In this document: piece by piece, positions 1 to 7,977 of the stretch
How the letters are laid out: each line of letters starts with the position of its first letter
Position numbering within the stretch: position 1 is the stretch's first letter
Assembly: GCF_000012505.1 (NCBI RefSeq)
Contig: NC_007513.1
Coordinates: 744,001-808,000, forward strand
Length of the DNA stretch: 64,000 bases
Source: Synechococcus sp. CC9902
Lineage (GTDB): Bacteria > Cyanobacteriota > Cyanobacteriia > PCC-6307 > Cyanobiaceae
Reading direction: 5' to 3'
Translations under genes and position numbers: made by a program
The notes under the pieces: generated by a model
What the model saw: only the letters and a program-made list of their open reading frames with translations
Database searches by the model: none
Told to the model about the DNA's origin: nothing

Positions 1-2
1 AC

Positions 3-800
3 CTGAGCAGCTACGGAACCAGTTTTGGTGTTGATATCGCCTTGAGTGATTCGTTCCAAATTGGTGCCTATGCCAACTATGGCGATGTACGGATTCAACA
101 CAGCAGCGACGATACCGGTGGTGGTAGTTGGGACTCAGATGGCTGGGGTGGTGGCCTAACGGCGCAGTATTCAACGCGCAACTTCTATGTGCAGGGTCTT
201 CTTGGCGCCAGTGAATTCAGTGGGGAGCAGACCCGCAATATTCTTCAAATCAATCAAGATTTTGGTGCGAATACAGCGAAAGGCGATAAGAAAGTCACCA
301 GTTATCTGGGGGCCTTGAGAATGGGTGCGCCATTCAAAGTGGGTGGTGTTGTTCTCGAACCCCAAGCCCAGGCTGTTTGGACCCAAAACCGTGAAGATGG
401 CTTCTCTGAGACCAGCGGAACCGAGAAAAATTTGCGGTTGAAGTACAAGGATCGCGCCACCAATTTCCTTGAAACGGAACTGGGGATGAAGGTGTCGATG
501 CCAATTCGTACGGGTGATCGTTCGTTGCTGGTGCCTAGTCTGCGAGCGGCTTGGCTTGCCGATTGGAATCAAAATAATGAAGCGCAGCAGATCGGCTATA
601 AGTTCACCAATCAAACTGTCGATTTTGATTCGCAGTTGGAAACGCAGAACGGAGCGTTGATTGAAGCTGGCCTGGATTACACGATTCAGAACTTCAATCG
701 AACGTCGTTGAAGGTGTATGCCCGAGGTGGAGCCGAGGTGTGGGGTGGAGATCGTGGAACCACCTGGCGTGGAAGTGGTGGTGTCACCTTCCAGTTCTAA
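3..800 (+). CDS. Autotransporter-type outer-membrane beta-barrel, C-terminal part (partial)
   Basis: The frame is open from the left edge, so the true start lies outside the window; 265 residues are visible. The stretch is rich in alternating polar and hydrophobic residues with many Gly, Thr, Asn and aromatic residues, and ends in VTFQF, whose terminal Phe is typical of proteins inserted by the BAM machinery. Length and pattern fit the roughly 250-residue translocator barrel of type V autotransporters. Such a domain sits in the outer membrane and exposes or releases an N-terminal passenger, which is not visible here. A porin-like barrel is the alternative. A TTG at 42 could serve as a start but the coding pattern continues upstream of it, so I read it as internal. 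Confidence 0.75.
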   Translation: MSSYGTSFGVDIALSDSFQIGAYANYGDVRIQHSSDDTGGGSWDSDGWGGGLTAQYSTRNFYVQGLLGASEFSGEQTRNILQINQDFGANTAKGDKKVTSYLGALRMGAPFKVGGVVLEPQAQAVWTQNREDGFSETSGTEKNLRLKYKDRATNFLETELGMKVSMPIRTGDRSLLVPSLRAAWLADWNQNNEAQQIGYKFTNQTVDFDSQLETQNGALIEAGLDYTIQNFNRTSLKVYARGGAEVWGGDRGTTWRGSGGVTFQF

Positions 801-829
801 ATCGCCCCGTTCTCTGCATTCCAATGTTG

Positions 830-854
830 ATTGTTATGGATAAGGCATAACAAT
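830..854. terminator. Hairpin between convergent genes
   Basis: Perfect 9-bp inverted repeat ATTGTTATG / CATAACAAT with a 7-nt loop, placed between the stop of the autotransporter gene and the stop of the convergent GH57 gene. It lacks a clean U-tract on either side, so terminator function is inferred from position only. Confidence 0.4.
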
Positions 855-881
855 CGCATTGCTTTATATCGACTCGTGCTC

Positions 882-2465
882 CTACGACTGAGCCAGTTTT
901 GCCCAGTCCAATGGTTGCACCAACGGGAAGATGTTGTCGTCATTGCTGATGTTGTTCAACCACTCTTCTGGTAGTTGTTCATTTCCATCAAGGGCAGCCA
1001 TTAATTGCCAAAAACGGCCGAGGTGGCGCTCGATCCGTTCTTTGGCCAATCCTGTGGTGGTTCCTGCCCGCAAGATGAAGCTCCAATCCGATGATTGGGC
1101 CAGCATTAACTCCCGTGCCGCTTGTTTGAGCAAGGCCAGATCGGCTTCATGGGCAACGCCACGGCTGCAACGGGTCACCATTGCTGCGGCAGCTTTCTCC
1201 CATTCAGGAATCACCCAGGCGTTGGTGTCGTTCAGCCAGTAATCGTGATATCCACCTTGTCCCCAGCTCGACGGACTGGGATCACACAGTTGCAACTGGC
1301 TGCTCTGATTCAACACATCCCTGAGGCGGGTAAACGTCACCCCTTGTTTGTTGGCTTGTTCGAACAGTTGGGCCAGAAACGCGGGCCCTTCGAACCACCA
1401 ATGGCCAAAGAGCTCCGCATCGAAGGGCGCGACGAGCAGTGGAGCCACGCCCATCGCCGTTTCCAGTTGATCGAGTTGCTGGCGGCGTCCCTGTAGGTAG
1501 TCGCGGGCGTGCTCTTTCACTCGCTCCGCCGCTACGGCTGGCCGGTAGGGCTCTTTTTGATTCAGGGGTGAATTGTGGTTGGTCACCCGGTGCAGTTTCA
1601 AGCTGAGCGGTCTGGGCTCGCTGAGCCCCAAGGGGGCAAGTTGTTCGACTGGTAAGTCCCAGCCCAGATCTCGGTGAAATTCCCGATAGTCCGGATTGCC
1701 TGGGTAGCCGTCTTTCGCCGACCACACCGGCAGGGTGGCTTCGCTGTCGCGACCAAAAAATGCCACTCCATTGCGGCTGCAAATGGGGGCATACACCCCG
1801 TATCGAGGCCGGGGCCGACCATGAAGAAGTCCGTGGGCATCCAGCACCGCGTAGCGCAACCCGGCATCTCGCATCCAATGGTCGAGTCCCTCGTAGTAGG
1901 CGCACTCCGGCAGCCAGATGCCGAGGGGACGTTCACCAATTAAGCGTTGATGTTCCCTGACGGCGGTCCGCAGTTGCCCGCGCACGGCCTCGGGGTGATG
2001 TCGCAGAAGCGGGAGATATCCATGGGTGGCACCGCAGGTGAGCAGATCCACCACCCCTTGGCGTTGGAGGGCCGCAAAGCGCCCGATCAAGTCGCCGGCG
2101 CAGGCCTTCCATGCCGCTAAGTGCCGCTCAAACGTTGAACTGAGGTGATCCGCCCCATCGCGAAGTGCTGGATCGGCCTGGGGTAAAAGCTGCTGTCGTT
2201 GCTCCAGCCATGTGGGAAAACGCTGCTTGAGGTCGGGCGCGTCGAGCAGGGTGAGCAGGGTGGGCGACAGGCCCATCGTCAGCTTCGGCTGGCAACCCGG
2301 TTGGTTCGCTGCCCATTCCAGGGTTTCAAGCAGGGGGAGATAACACTCAACCAGTGCCTGGAAAAACCAGTCTTCCTCCAGAGACCCTGGTTCTGCCGAA
2401 CGGACGTAAGGCAGATGGGCGTGCAGAACAAGGGCGACAGCGCCTTTGGTCAAAGATCGGCCCAA
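882..2465 (-). CDS. Glycoside hydrolase family 57 protein, probable 1,4-alpha-glucan branching enzyme
   Basis: 527 residues. The N-terminal HAHLPYVR motif (residues 15-22) is the GH57 family signature, WLPECAY carries the likely nucleophile Glu187, and a later APFDAELFGHWW segment (near residue 350) supplies the acid/base Asp. The all-alpha C-terminal part matches the DUF1957-type branching enzymes. The family makes alpha-1,6 branches in glycogen; in cyanobacteria it acts in the cytosol beside the GH13 enzyme GlgB. The gene is divergent from leuA, with a 121-bp gap holding both promoters, and convergent with the autotransporter gene. Family assignment is firm; branching rather than amylase activity is inferred from length and the C-terminal domain. 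Confidence 0.9.
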   Translation of the reverse strand: MGRSLTKGAVALVLHAHLPYVRSAEPGSLEEDWFFQALVECYLPLLETLEWAANQPGCQPKLTMGLSPTLLTLLDAPDLKQRFPTWLEQRQQLLPQADPALRDGADHLSSTFERHLAAWKACAGDLIGRFAALQRQGVVDLLTCGATHGYLPLLRHHPEAVRGQLRTAVREHQRLIGERPLGIWLPECAYYEGLDHWMRDAGLRYAVLDAHGLLHGRPRPRYGVYAPICSRNGVAFFGRDSEATLPVWSAKDGYPGNPDYREFHRDLGWDLPVEQLAPLGLSEPRPLSLKLHRVTNHNSPLNQKEPYRPAVAAERVKEHARDYLQGRRQQLDQLETAMGVAPLLVAPFDAELFGHWWFEGPAFLAQLFEQANKQGVTFTRLRDVLNQSSQLQLCDPSPSSWGQGGYHDYWLNDTNAWVIPEWEKAAAAMVTRCSRGVAHEADLALLKQAARELMLAQSSDWSFILRAGTTTGLAKERIERHLGRFWQLMAALDGNEQLPEEWLNNISNDDNIFPLVQPLDWAKLAQS

Positions 2466-2516
2466 ATGGTGCCTGAATTTAGTCTGCTTCTGTTGATGGA
2501 ATGGATATTTGAGAAC

Positions 2517-2534
2517 AGTTGAAGTGACTCAACT
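2517..2534. promoter_or_regulatory. Inverted repeat overlapping a putative leuA promoter
   Basis: AGTTGA-N6-TCAACT is a perfect 6-bp inverted repeat followed at once by TACAAT, a good -10 element on the plus strand, about 50 bp before the leuA ATG. A TTGAGA lies 19 bp upstream of TACAAT, a marginal spacing for a -35 box. It could be an operator, but no regulator is identified. Confidence 0.3.
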
Positions 2535-2586
2535 ACAATCGTTAACTCATACCCACTTCGACTAAGACCGTCGACGGAGCGTCGTC

Positions 2587-4209
2587 ATGGCCAAAGACCC
2601 AGGTCGCGTCCTGATTTTTGACACCACCCTTCGGGACGGTGAACAGTCCCCAGGCGCCAGTCTCAATCTTGAGGAGAAGCTGGCGATCGCGCAGCAGTTG
2701 GCTCGCCTGGGCGTCGATGTGATCGAGGCCGGTTTCCCGTTTGCGAGTGCCGGCGACTTCGCGGCTGTCCAGCGGATTGCCCAGCAGGTTGGTGGTGACA
2801 ACGGTCCGATCATTTGTGGATTGGCCCGTGCCTCGAAGGCCGATATCAAGGCCTGTGCCGATGCTGTGGCACCAGCACCCCGCGGCAGGATCCATACCTT
2901 TATTGCCACCAGCGACATTCATCTCGAGCACAAATTGCGCAAGAGCCGCAAGGACGTGCTCGCAATCGTGCCCGAGATGGTGAGCTATGCCCGCTCCCTG
3001 ATCGAAGACGTTGAATTCTCCTGTGAAGACGCCGGGCGGAGTGATCCCGAGTTTCTTTACGAGGTGATCGAAGCGGCCATTGCCGCCGGTGCCACCACCA
3101 TCAATATTCCCGACACCGTCGGTTACACCACACCATCGGAGTTCGGTGGCCTGATTGCCGGGATTAACCAGCACGTTCCCAACATTGATGAGGCTGTGAT
3201 TTCAGTCCATGGTCACAACGATCTCGGACTGGCCGTCGCCAACTTCCTCGAGGCCGTTAAAAACGGCGCTCGACAGTTGGAATGCACCATCAACGGCATC
3301 GGAGAACGGGCCGGGAATGCGTCCTTAGAAGAGTTGGTAATGGCGATGCATGTGCGCCGCCGCTACTTCAATCCCTTCCTGGGGCGTAAGGAAGACAGCC
3401 CCACGCCGCTGACGGCTGTGCGCACCGAGGAGCTCACCAAAACCTCGCGCTTGGTGTCGAATCTCACCGGCATGGTGGTGCAGCCCAATAAAGCGATTGT
3501 TGGGGCCAATGCTTTTGCCCATGAGTCGGGCATTCATCAGGACGGTGTTTTAAAAAATCGGCTCACCTACGAGATCATCGACGCGCGCACCGTTGGTCTG
3601 AGCGATAACCGCATCTCCTTGGGCAAACTCAGCGGCCGCAGTGCCGTGCGGGCTCGCTTGGAAGAGCTGGGTTACAACCTCACCCGAGAGGATCTTGATG
3701 AGGCATTTGCTCGTTTCAAAGACCTCGCAGACCGCAAGCGCGAGATCACCGACCGCGATCTTGAAGCGATCGTGAGTGAGCAGGTGCAACAACCGGAAGC
3801 TCGTTTTCAACTCAAGTTTGTTCAGGTGAGTTGTGGCAGTACCTCGCGCCCCACTGCGACGGTCGCCTTGATGGATGAGGAGGGTGGCGAACGCACCGTG
3901 TCAGCGGTGGGTACCGGTCCGGTGGATGCGGTGTGCCGAGCCCTTAATTGCCTCGCTGATGTGCCCAACGATTTGATCGAGTTTTCCGTGAAGTCGGTTA
4001 CTGAAGGGATTGATGCGATTGGAGAGGTCACCATTCGCCTGCGACGTGATGGATCGTTGTATTCCGGCCATGCCGCCGACACCGATGTCGTGGTAGCGGC
4101 GGCGATGGCCTTTGTGAACGCCCTCAATCGGTTGGTTGCAGGCCAGGAACGTCAGTCGTTGCACCCGCAAAAGGATCCAGTCGTGCTGGACGCCAGGCCG
4201 ACTCTCTGA
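2587..4209 (+). CDS. leuA: 2-isopropylmalate synthase
   Basis: 540 residues, the usual length of bacterial LeuA. It condenses acetyl-CoA with 2-oxoisovalerate in the first committed step of leucine synthesis. The [12 protein letters not shown] signature (residues 12-23) and HGHND (metal ligands His208 and His210) mark the TIM-barrel catalytic domain; the last roughly 130 residues are the LeuA dimer domain that normally mediates leucine feedback inhibition. leuB is in the same window, 50 kb away, so the leucine genes are dispersed. An ABC permease gene follows after 11 bp and may be co-transcribed. Confidence 0.97.
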
Positions 4210-4220
4210 CCCACCAACCC

Positions 4221-5045
4221 ATGCGCCGTCTGCTCCCCAGGGCTGTGCAGTTGATGCTGCTCATCCTTTTGGCTTTGTTGGTGCTGACCCCCCTGCTTTG
4301 GTTGGTCAGCACCTCGTTGAAAGGCCCCGCTGAAGACATCTTTGTGAGTCCGCCGGCGCTCTTGCCAGCGGAACCGAGCTTGGATGCCTACGTGCGGCTG
4401 TTTCAAGACAACCCGCTCACGACCTATTTGATTAACAGCGCAGTGGTGAGTGCCCTGGCGGTGGTCGCCAATTTGCTCTTCTGTTCGTTGGCGGCCTACC
4501 CCTTGGCGAGGCTGCGGTTTGCTGGTCGGGGCTTGGTGCTGGCCCTCGTAGTGGCCACCATTTTGATCCCGTTTCAGGTGGTGATGATTCCGCTGTACCT
4601 CTTGATGGTTCAGCTGGGGTTACGCAACACGTTGTTGGCGTTGGTGATCCCTCAGGCCGCTACTGCCTTCGGCCTATACCTTTTGCGACAAAGCTTCCTC
4701 GGCGTTCCAAAGGAGTTGGAGGAGGCAGCACGGATTGATGGCTGTTCGCGGCTTGGCGAATGGTGGAACGTGATGATTCCAGCGGCACGGGCTGATCTGA
4801 TCACCCTGGCAATGTTTGTATTCATCGGCACTTGGAGTGATTTTCTCTGGCCGTTGGTGATTTTGGACGATCCCAATCTCTACACCTTGCCGCTCGGATT
4901 ACAACAATTGTCGAGCAGTTTTTCGCTTGATTGGCGGATTGTGGCGGCGGGATCTGTGGTGTCGATTCTTCCTGTGATGGCGTTGTTTCTTCTGCTTCAG
5001 CGCTTCATTCTTCCCAATGCCAGCGGTGATGCCGTGAAGGGTTGA
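4221..5045 (+). CDS. ABC sugar transporter permease, MalG type
   Basis: 274 residues with about six hydrophobic helices. The EAA loop that docks on the ATPase is visible as EEAARIDGCSRLGEWW followed by the usual helix, near residues 170-185. The length and the FxFxGTWSDFLWPL segment match the MalG/UgpE/GgtD-type second permease of carbohydrate importers. No MalF-type partner, binding protein or ATPase lies in the window, so it must work with components encoded elsewhere. In marine Synechococcus a glucosylglycerol/trehalose or other sugar importer would be the natural partner, but the substrate cannot be read from sequence. It starts 11 bp after leuA. Confidence 0.85.
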   Translation: MRRLLPRAVQLMLLILLALLVLTPLLWLVSTSLKGPAEDIFVSPPALLPAEPSLDAYVRLFQDNPLTTYLINSAVVSALAVVANLLFCSLAAYPLARLRFAGRGLVLALVVATILIPFQVVMIPLYLLMVQLGLRNTLLALVIPQAATAFGLYLLRQSFLGVPKELEEAARIDGCSRLGEWWNVMIPAARADLITLAMFVFIGTWSDFLWPLVILDDPNLYTLPLGLQQLSSSFSLDWRIVAAGSVVSILPVMALFLLLQRFILPNASGDAVKG

Positions 5046-5109
5046 GTCTGTAAATAAAAACGATCAGATCGGAGGGCCTGATCTAGAACGATGACAACTG
5101 CCCTGATCC

Positions 5110-5355
5110 ATGGCCCTCGCCGATCTCGACCGTTTTCTGCTGATGCGAGAGACCGACTTGGCCCTGCATGAGCGCTTGGCCCGCCCCATGGATCTTGAGG
5201 GTTTTCTGGCCTTGGCTGCCGACTACGGATTCAACCTGGATGAGTCGGATGTGTTCGCCGCTCAGCAGCGCGAAGCCCAGGCTAAAACGGCCCATGCCCT
5301 GCAACAGCGGCAGGCTCAAGAGTCACGGCCGCTTCGTGCGTTCATTCATGGATAA
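5110..5355 (+). CDS. Nif11-like domain protein
   Basis: 81 residues. The pattern LxxFLxxxxxDxxLxxxLxxxxDLEGFLALAADYGFxxxxxD matches the Nif11 / nitrile-hydratase-alpha-like leader family. Members include leader parts of ribosomally made peptides in marine picocyanobacteria as well as stand-alone small proteins of unknown role. Here there is no Gly-Gly cleavage site, no Cys/Ser/Thr-rich core peptide after the domain, and no lanthipeptide synthetase nearby; the C-terminus is a charged Gln/Ala-rich helix. I therefore read it as a stand-alone Nif11 protein, function unknown. Confidence 0.75.
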   Translation: MALADLDRFLLMRETDLALHERLARPMDLEGFLALAADYGFNLDESDVFAAQQREAQAKTAHALQQRQAQESRPLRAFIHG

Positions 5356-5377
5356 GCCTGGCCTTGGCCTGGCTTTT
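5355..5377 (+). terminator. Intrinsic terminator after the Nif11-like gene
   Basis: A hairpin AGCCTGGCC / GGCCTGGCT (one mismatch) begins at the last base of the stop codon and is followed by a short T-run (TTTTCT). Confidence 0.5.
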
Positions 5378-5673
5378 CTAGCGAGTGAGCTTCACCACAT
5401 CGGGAGTTTCCCCGTGCACTTCCCCGATCCAGCGGGCATGGGTGACGGCGCCGTCGTGGGTGTGGAAAATCCAGGCATCGTCGGGTGATGCTTTGCGTTC
5501 GATCTGCTGATCCACCGAGTTCACCGACAAATAGCCACCGATGGAGGAGGAGCGCAGTACGTATCGCTCGGCGTAGTTGGTCAACATCACAGCGGCGAGG
5601 GGGATCTCTTCTTCAGCGGTAGCGGCGTATACAAGGCGCTTGGCTCCAACTGCGGAATTATTTTTGTTTTCAT
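5378..5673 (-). CDS. Small unknown protein, apparently frameshifted near its start
   Basis: I do not recognise the family. The frame from 5590 (GTG) or 5587 (ATG) to 5378 is open and reads like protein, and the same frame continues upstream to about 5671 with plausible coding sequence (for example KRLVYAATAEEEIP) but contains no start codon there. An ATG at 5673-5671 overlaps the upstream gene's stop as ATGA, the usual coupled start here, but its own frame hits a stop after 28 codons. One extra A in the run just after that ATG would join the two into one 98-residue protein. So this is a one-base deletion, a slippage site in the A-rich stretch, or a sequence error. If none of these holds, only the 69-70 residue product from 5587/5590 is made. 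Confidence 0.5.
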
Positions 5674-6182
5674 TCCTTGAGCGTTAATAGGCTCTGTTGT
5701 TGGAAGATCAGATTGGCCGGGGGGCTGAACCGGGTTTGGTGTCCTCCCTCGCGAAACCAAGAGGTGGAACCGGCCACTAAATCAAGGTCTTTAGCGTCGA
5801 GTTTCCATTCCTCTGCGAGGTAGCTCTCGAGCATTGACGGCGTGGGTGGAGAGGTTTGTTGCCAGTGCACGATGGCGAGCTGCCCGGGGCGGCTGGTCAG
5901 CGTTACCAGCCGATGTCCGGGTTGGCCGTCGGGGGCTGGAGCCTCGCTTTCGTCGGTTTGTTCGTCGCAAACGAACAAGCGCAGTGGGTGATCGGTGTTG
6001 CCTTGGGGCACGCAGTATTTATTGAGATAGAGCTCCCGAGCCCGTCGGAAGGCAGCTCCCGGCGCTTTGTTCATGAGGGTGGTGTAAGCCAGCAGCAATG
6101 TCTCGCCCATGCCAGGGGTTCGTCGACGTGTACCCAGTGTCTCGAATAACAAAGCTGCCCCCCCTAAGGCACCAGCTGGCAT
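5670..6182 (-). CDS. Conserved-looking hypothetical protein
   Basis: 170 residues from the first ATG; an ATG at 6110 giving 146 residues (MGETLLLAYTT...) is an equally good start. No known motif is recognised. It has a mixed alpha/beta look, a central acidic and Pro-rich stretch (DEQTDESEAPAPDGQPG), and several aromatic residues near the C-terminus. The stop codon overlaps the ATG of the next minus-strand gene (ATGA), which suggests a two-gene operon. It is divergent from the 82-residue gene at 6217. Predicted cytosolic, as no signal or membrane segment is visible. Confidence 0.6.
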   Translation of the reverse strand: MPAGALGGAALLFETLGTRRRTPGMGETLLLAYTTLMNKAPGAAFRRARELYLNKYCVPQGNTDHPLRLFVCDEQTDESEAPAPDGQPGHRLVTLTSRPGQLAIVHWQQTSPPTPSMLESYLAEEWKLDAKDLDLVAGSTSWFREGGHQTRFSPPANLIFQQQSLLTLKE

Positions 6183-6216
6183 GGGAAGCTAGTGACGATT
6201 TCGGGATTGGACCAGC

Positions 6217-6465
6217 ATGGGTCTTCGTCGCTCCCGCTACCGATTGGTTGGCCTGGATGGGCGCCCCCATCCCGTTTTAGATACTCCCTACGACACCCTT
6301 GAGCTCGCTGTGGCGGAAGCCAGCAACTGGTGCAACGGCCAAGGGTCTCGCTGCTCACCAGGTCAGCGGGGGATTGCCGTGGAAGTTTGGACGGCCAATG
6401 GCGAATGGCGAACGATCGATTACCCAATTAGTTGCCTAACGCCATCCGCGATGGCACGGGCTTGA
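6217..6465 (+). CDS. Small hypothetical protein
   Basis: 82 residues, beginning MGLRRSRYRLVGLDG. The sequence reads as a compact beta-rich domain with two Cys (NWCNGQGSRCSPG) and no signal or membrane segment. The stop overlaps the ATG of the following thiamine-binding-family gene (TGATG), so the two are probably translationally coupled. I do not recognise the family. Codon pattern matches the neighbours. Confidence 0.6.
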   Translation: MGLRRSRYRLVGLDGRPHPVLDTPYDTLELAVAEASNWCNGQGSRCSPGQRGIAVEVWTANGEWRTIDYPISCLTPSAMARA

Positions 6466-6767
6466 TGTGGGTCAGTGTTGACCTGTGTGTGGTGCCGATT
6501 GGGGTGGGGGTGAGCTTGTCTCCCTACGTTGCTACCTGTGAAAAAGTGATTCGCGCGACCGGTCTCACCCATCAGCTGGGCCCCAATGGCACGGCGATTG
6601 AAGGCCCTTGGGATGCGGTGATGGAATGTGTTCGTGCCTGCCACGACGCCCTGCACGCCATGGGTGCCCCGAGGATCTACACCACCTTGAAGTTGAACAC
6701 CCGGATCGACCGTGAGCAGTCGTTTCTCGACAAAGTGGCATCCGTTGAGCAACAACTTCAGGGTTGA
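6465..6767 (+). CDS. MTH1187/UPF0045 family thiamine-binding-like protein
   Basis: 100 residues from the ATG at 6465, which overlaps the previous stop. The pattern VSVDLCVVPIGVGVSLSPYV, then GPNGTAIEGPWDAVMECVRACHDALHAMGAPRIYTTLKLNTRIDR, is that of the MTH1187/YkoF-like family: ferredoxin-like folds that form tetramers, several of which bind thiamine. The role in cyanobacteria is not established. A longer reading from 6432 would overlap the upstream gene and lacks support. Confidence 0.85.
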   Translation: MWVSVDLCVVPIGVGVSLSPYVATCEKVIRATGLTHQLGPNGTAIEGPWDAVMECVRACHDALHAMGAPRIYTTLKLNTRIDREQSFLDKVASVEQQLQG

Positions 6768-6820
6768 AATCTGAAGAAGTTCCGAGGTTTTAAGGCTCTA
6801 GAGATCGACGGTTGAGACCA

Positions 6821-7336
6821 ATGAAGGAGGTGCTCTGCTTCGGCCTGATGCGTTGGTCTTTGGGATGGTCGGGCCTGCTCTTGGCTGCTCTCTTGAGCTC
6901 TGCCGGTTGTGCGCAGGCCACCACCTGGGATCGCATCAGTCGTTATCTGAGCTTGCTTAAAGAGGCTGGTATCGAAGCGCTGGTGGCCCAGGACTGTCCG
7001 GCGGGCTTGATGGGGGCTTTCCATCAAGGCAAACAAGCTCTGTTGATGTGTGGGAACAATCTTCAGGACGATCCAGCTCAGGTTTGGGTGGTGTTGGCCC
7101 ATGAATCAGCCCATGTGATGCAGGATTGCAAGGGTGAGTACCTGATGCCCCCAGGGCTCCTCGCCCAAGAGATGGATCAAGCGCGGCGCAGTCATCCTGC
7201 GGCTTTTCTGGAGCTTCAGCTCTACGACTCCAGCCAGCACCATGCTGAGGCTGAGGCCCGTTTGGTGCAGGTTCTTCCCCCCAATCAAGTGGAAGCGTTG
7301 TTTGTGAAGCACTGCAGCAACCGTCTATCGCCTTGA
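6821..7336 (+). CDS. Putative lipoprotein with an HExxH metal-binding motif
   Basis: 171 residues from the ATG at 6821, preferred over an in-frame TTG at 6812. The N-terminus is a lipoprotein-type signal: hydrophobic stretch, then LSSAGC with the lipobox Cys. The mature part has WVVLAHESAHVMQDC, whose HESAH fits the zincin HExxH motif, and a later HHAEAEARL could supply a third ligand. I infer a small membrane-anchored metalloprotease-like protein of the periplasm; activity is unproven. The stop overlaps the start of the RluA-type gene by 4 bp. Confidence 0.65.
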   Translation: MKEVLCFGLMRWSLGWSGLLLAALLSSAGCAQATTWDRISRYLSLLKEAGIEALVAQDCPAGLMGAFHQGKQALLMCGNNLQDDPAQVWVVLAHESAHVMQDCKGEYLMPPGLLAQEMDQARRSHPAAFLELQLYDSSQHHAEAEARLVQVLPPNQVEALFVKHCSNRLSP

Positions 7337-7977
7337 CGGTCCAGGGAGTACGAATTCTGCATCAGGATCGTTGGCTCCTGGCGGTCGACAAGCCTTCTGG
7401 GCTGTTGTCGCAGCCGGGCTTGGGGCCGGAGCAGGCCGATTCCTTGATCTCCAGAGTGCAGGCTCACGACGAGGGGCCTGATTGGCGCCTAGTGCATCGC
7501 TTGGATCGAGATACGTCCGGGGTGCTGTTGTTGGCGGCTGGGTTGGAGGCCCTTCGACGCACCAGTGCTTTGTTTTCAAGCCGATCCGTCAACAAGCTTT
7601 ATTTGGCCCATGTTTGCGGCGTTATGGCTGGCCGTGGATCCATCAACAACCGTTTGGCACGGCTCCAGCGCCAGCCGCCCCGCTATGGCTCCCATCCAGA
7701 GGGACGTGAGGCGTGCACTCTCTGGCGTGTGCGCAGCAGCGCCGCTGGGGTCACCCAGCTTTGGTTACGGCCCATCACCGGCCGCTCCCATCAATTAAGA
7801 AGCCATCTGGCGGAGATCGCTCACCCGATCCTTGGCGATCCGATTTATGGCGATCAATCCGTTGACCGACTTCGACTGCAGCGCCTTCATTTGCATGCCA
7901 TCGCGTTGAGTTTCAGCCATCCGTTTACAGGGCAGCGGTTGCGCTTGGTGTCCGCCGACCCTTGGCTGCAGCGTTAG
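7333..7977 (+). CDS. RluA-family pseudouridine synthase
   Basis: 214 residues. VHRLDRDTSGVLLLA contains the catalytic Asp of the RluA/RluC/RluD family, the N-terminal LAVDKPSGLLSQPG is the usual family opening, and GRSHQLRSHLAEIAHPILGDPIYGD is the C-terminal motif. These enzymes isomerise specific uridines in rRNA or tRNA. There is no S4 domain and the protein is short, closer to RluA/TruC-like enzymes; the target base cannot be told. Start taken as TTG at 7333 overlapping the previous stop, since no ATG or GTG fits the conserved N-terminus. It is convergent with the HD hydrolase, overlapping 4 bp. Confidence 0.88.
   Translation: MTVQGVRILHQDRWLLAVDKPSGLLSQPGLGPEQADSLISRVQAHDEGPDWRLVHRLDRDTSGVLLLAAGLEALRRTSALFSSRSVNKLYLAHVCGVMAGRGSINNRLARLQRQPPRYGSHPEGREACTLWRVRSSAAGVTQLWLRPITGRSHQLRSHLAEIAHPILGDPIYGDQSVDRLRLQRLHLHAIALSFSHPFTGQRLRLVSADPWLQR

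Noticed and set aside
1282-1905. 207-codon minus-strand frame inside the GH57 gene
   Set aside because: Same-strand shifted frame of a gene with clear GH57 motifs; Arg/Pro/Ser-rich shadow product.
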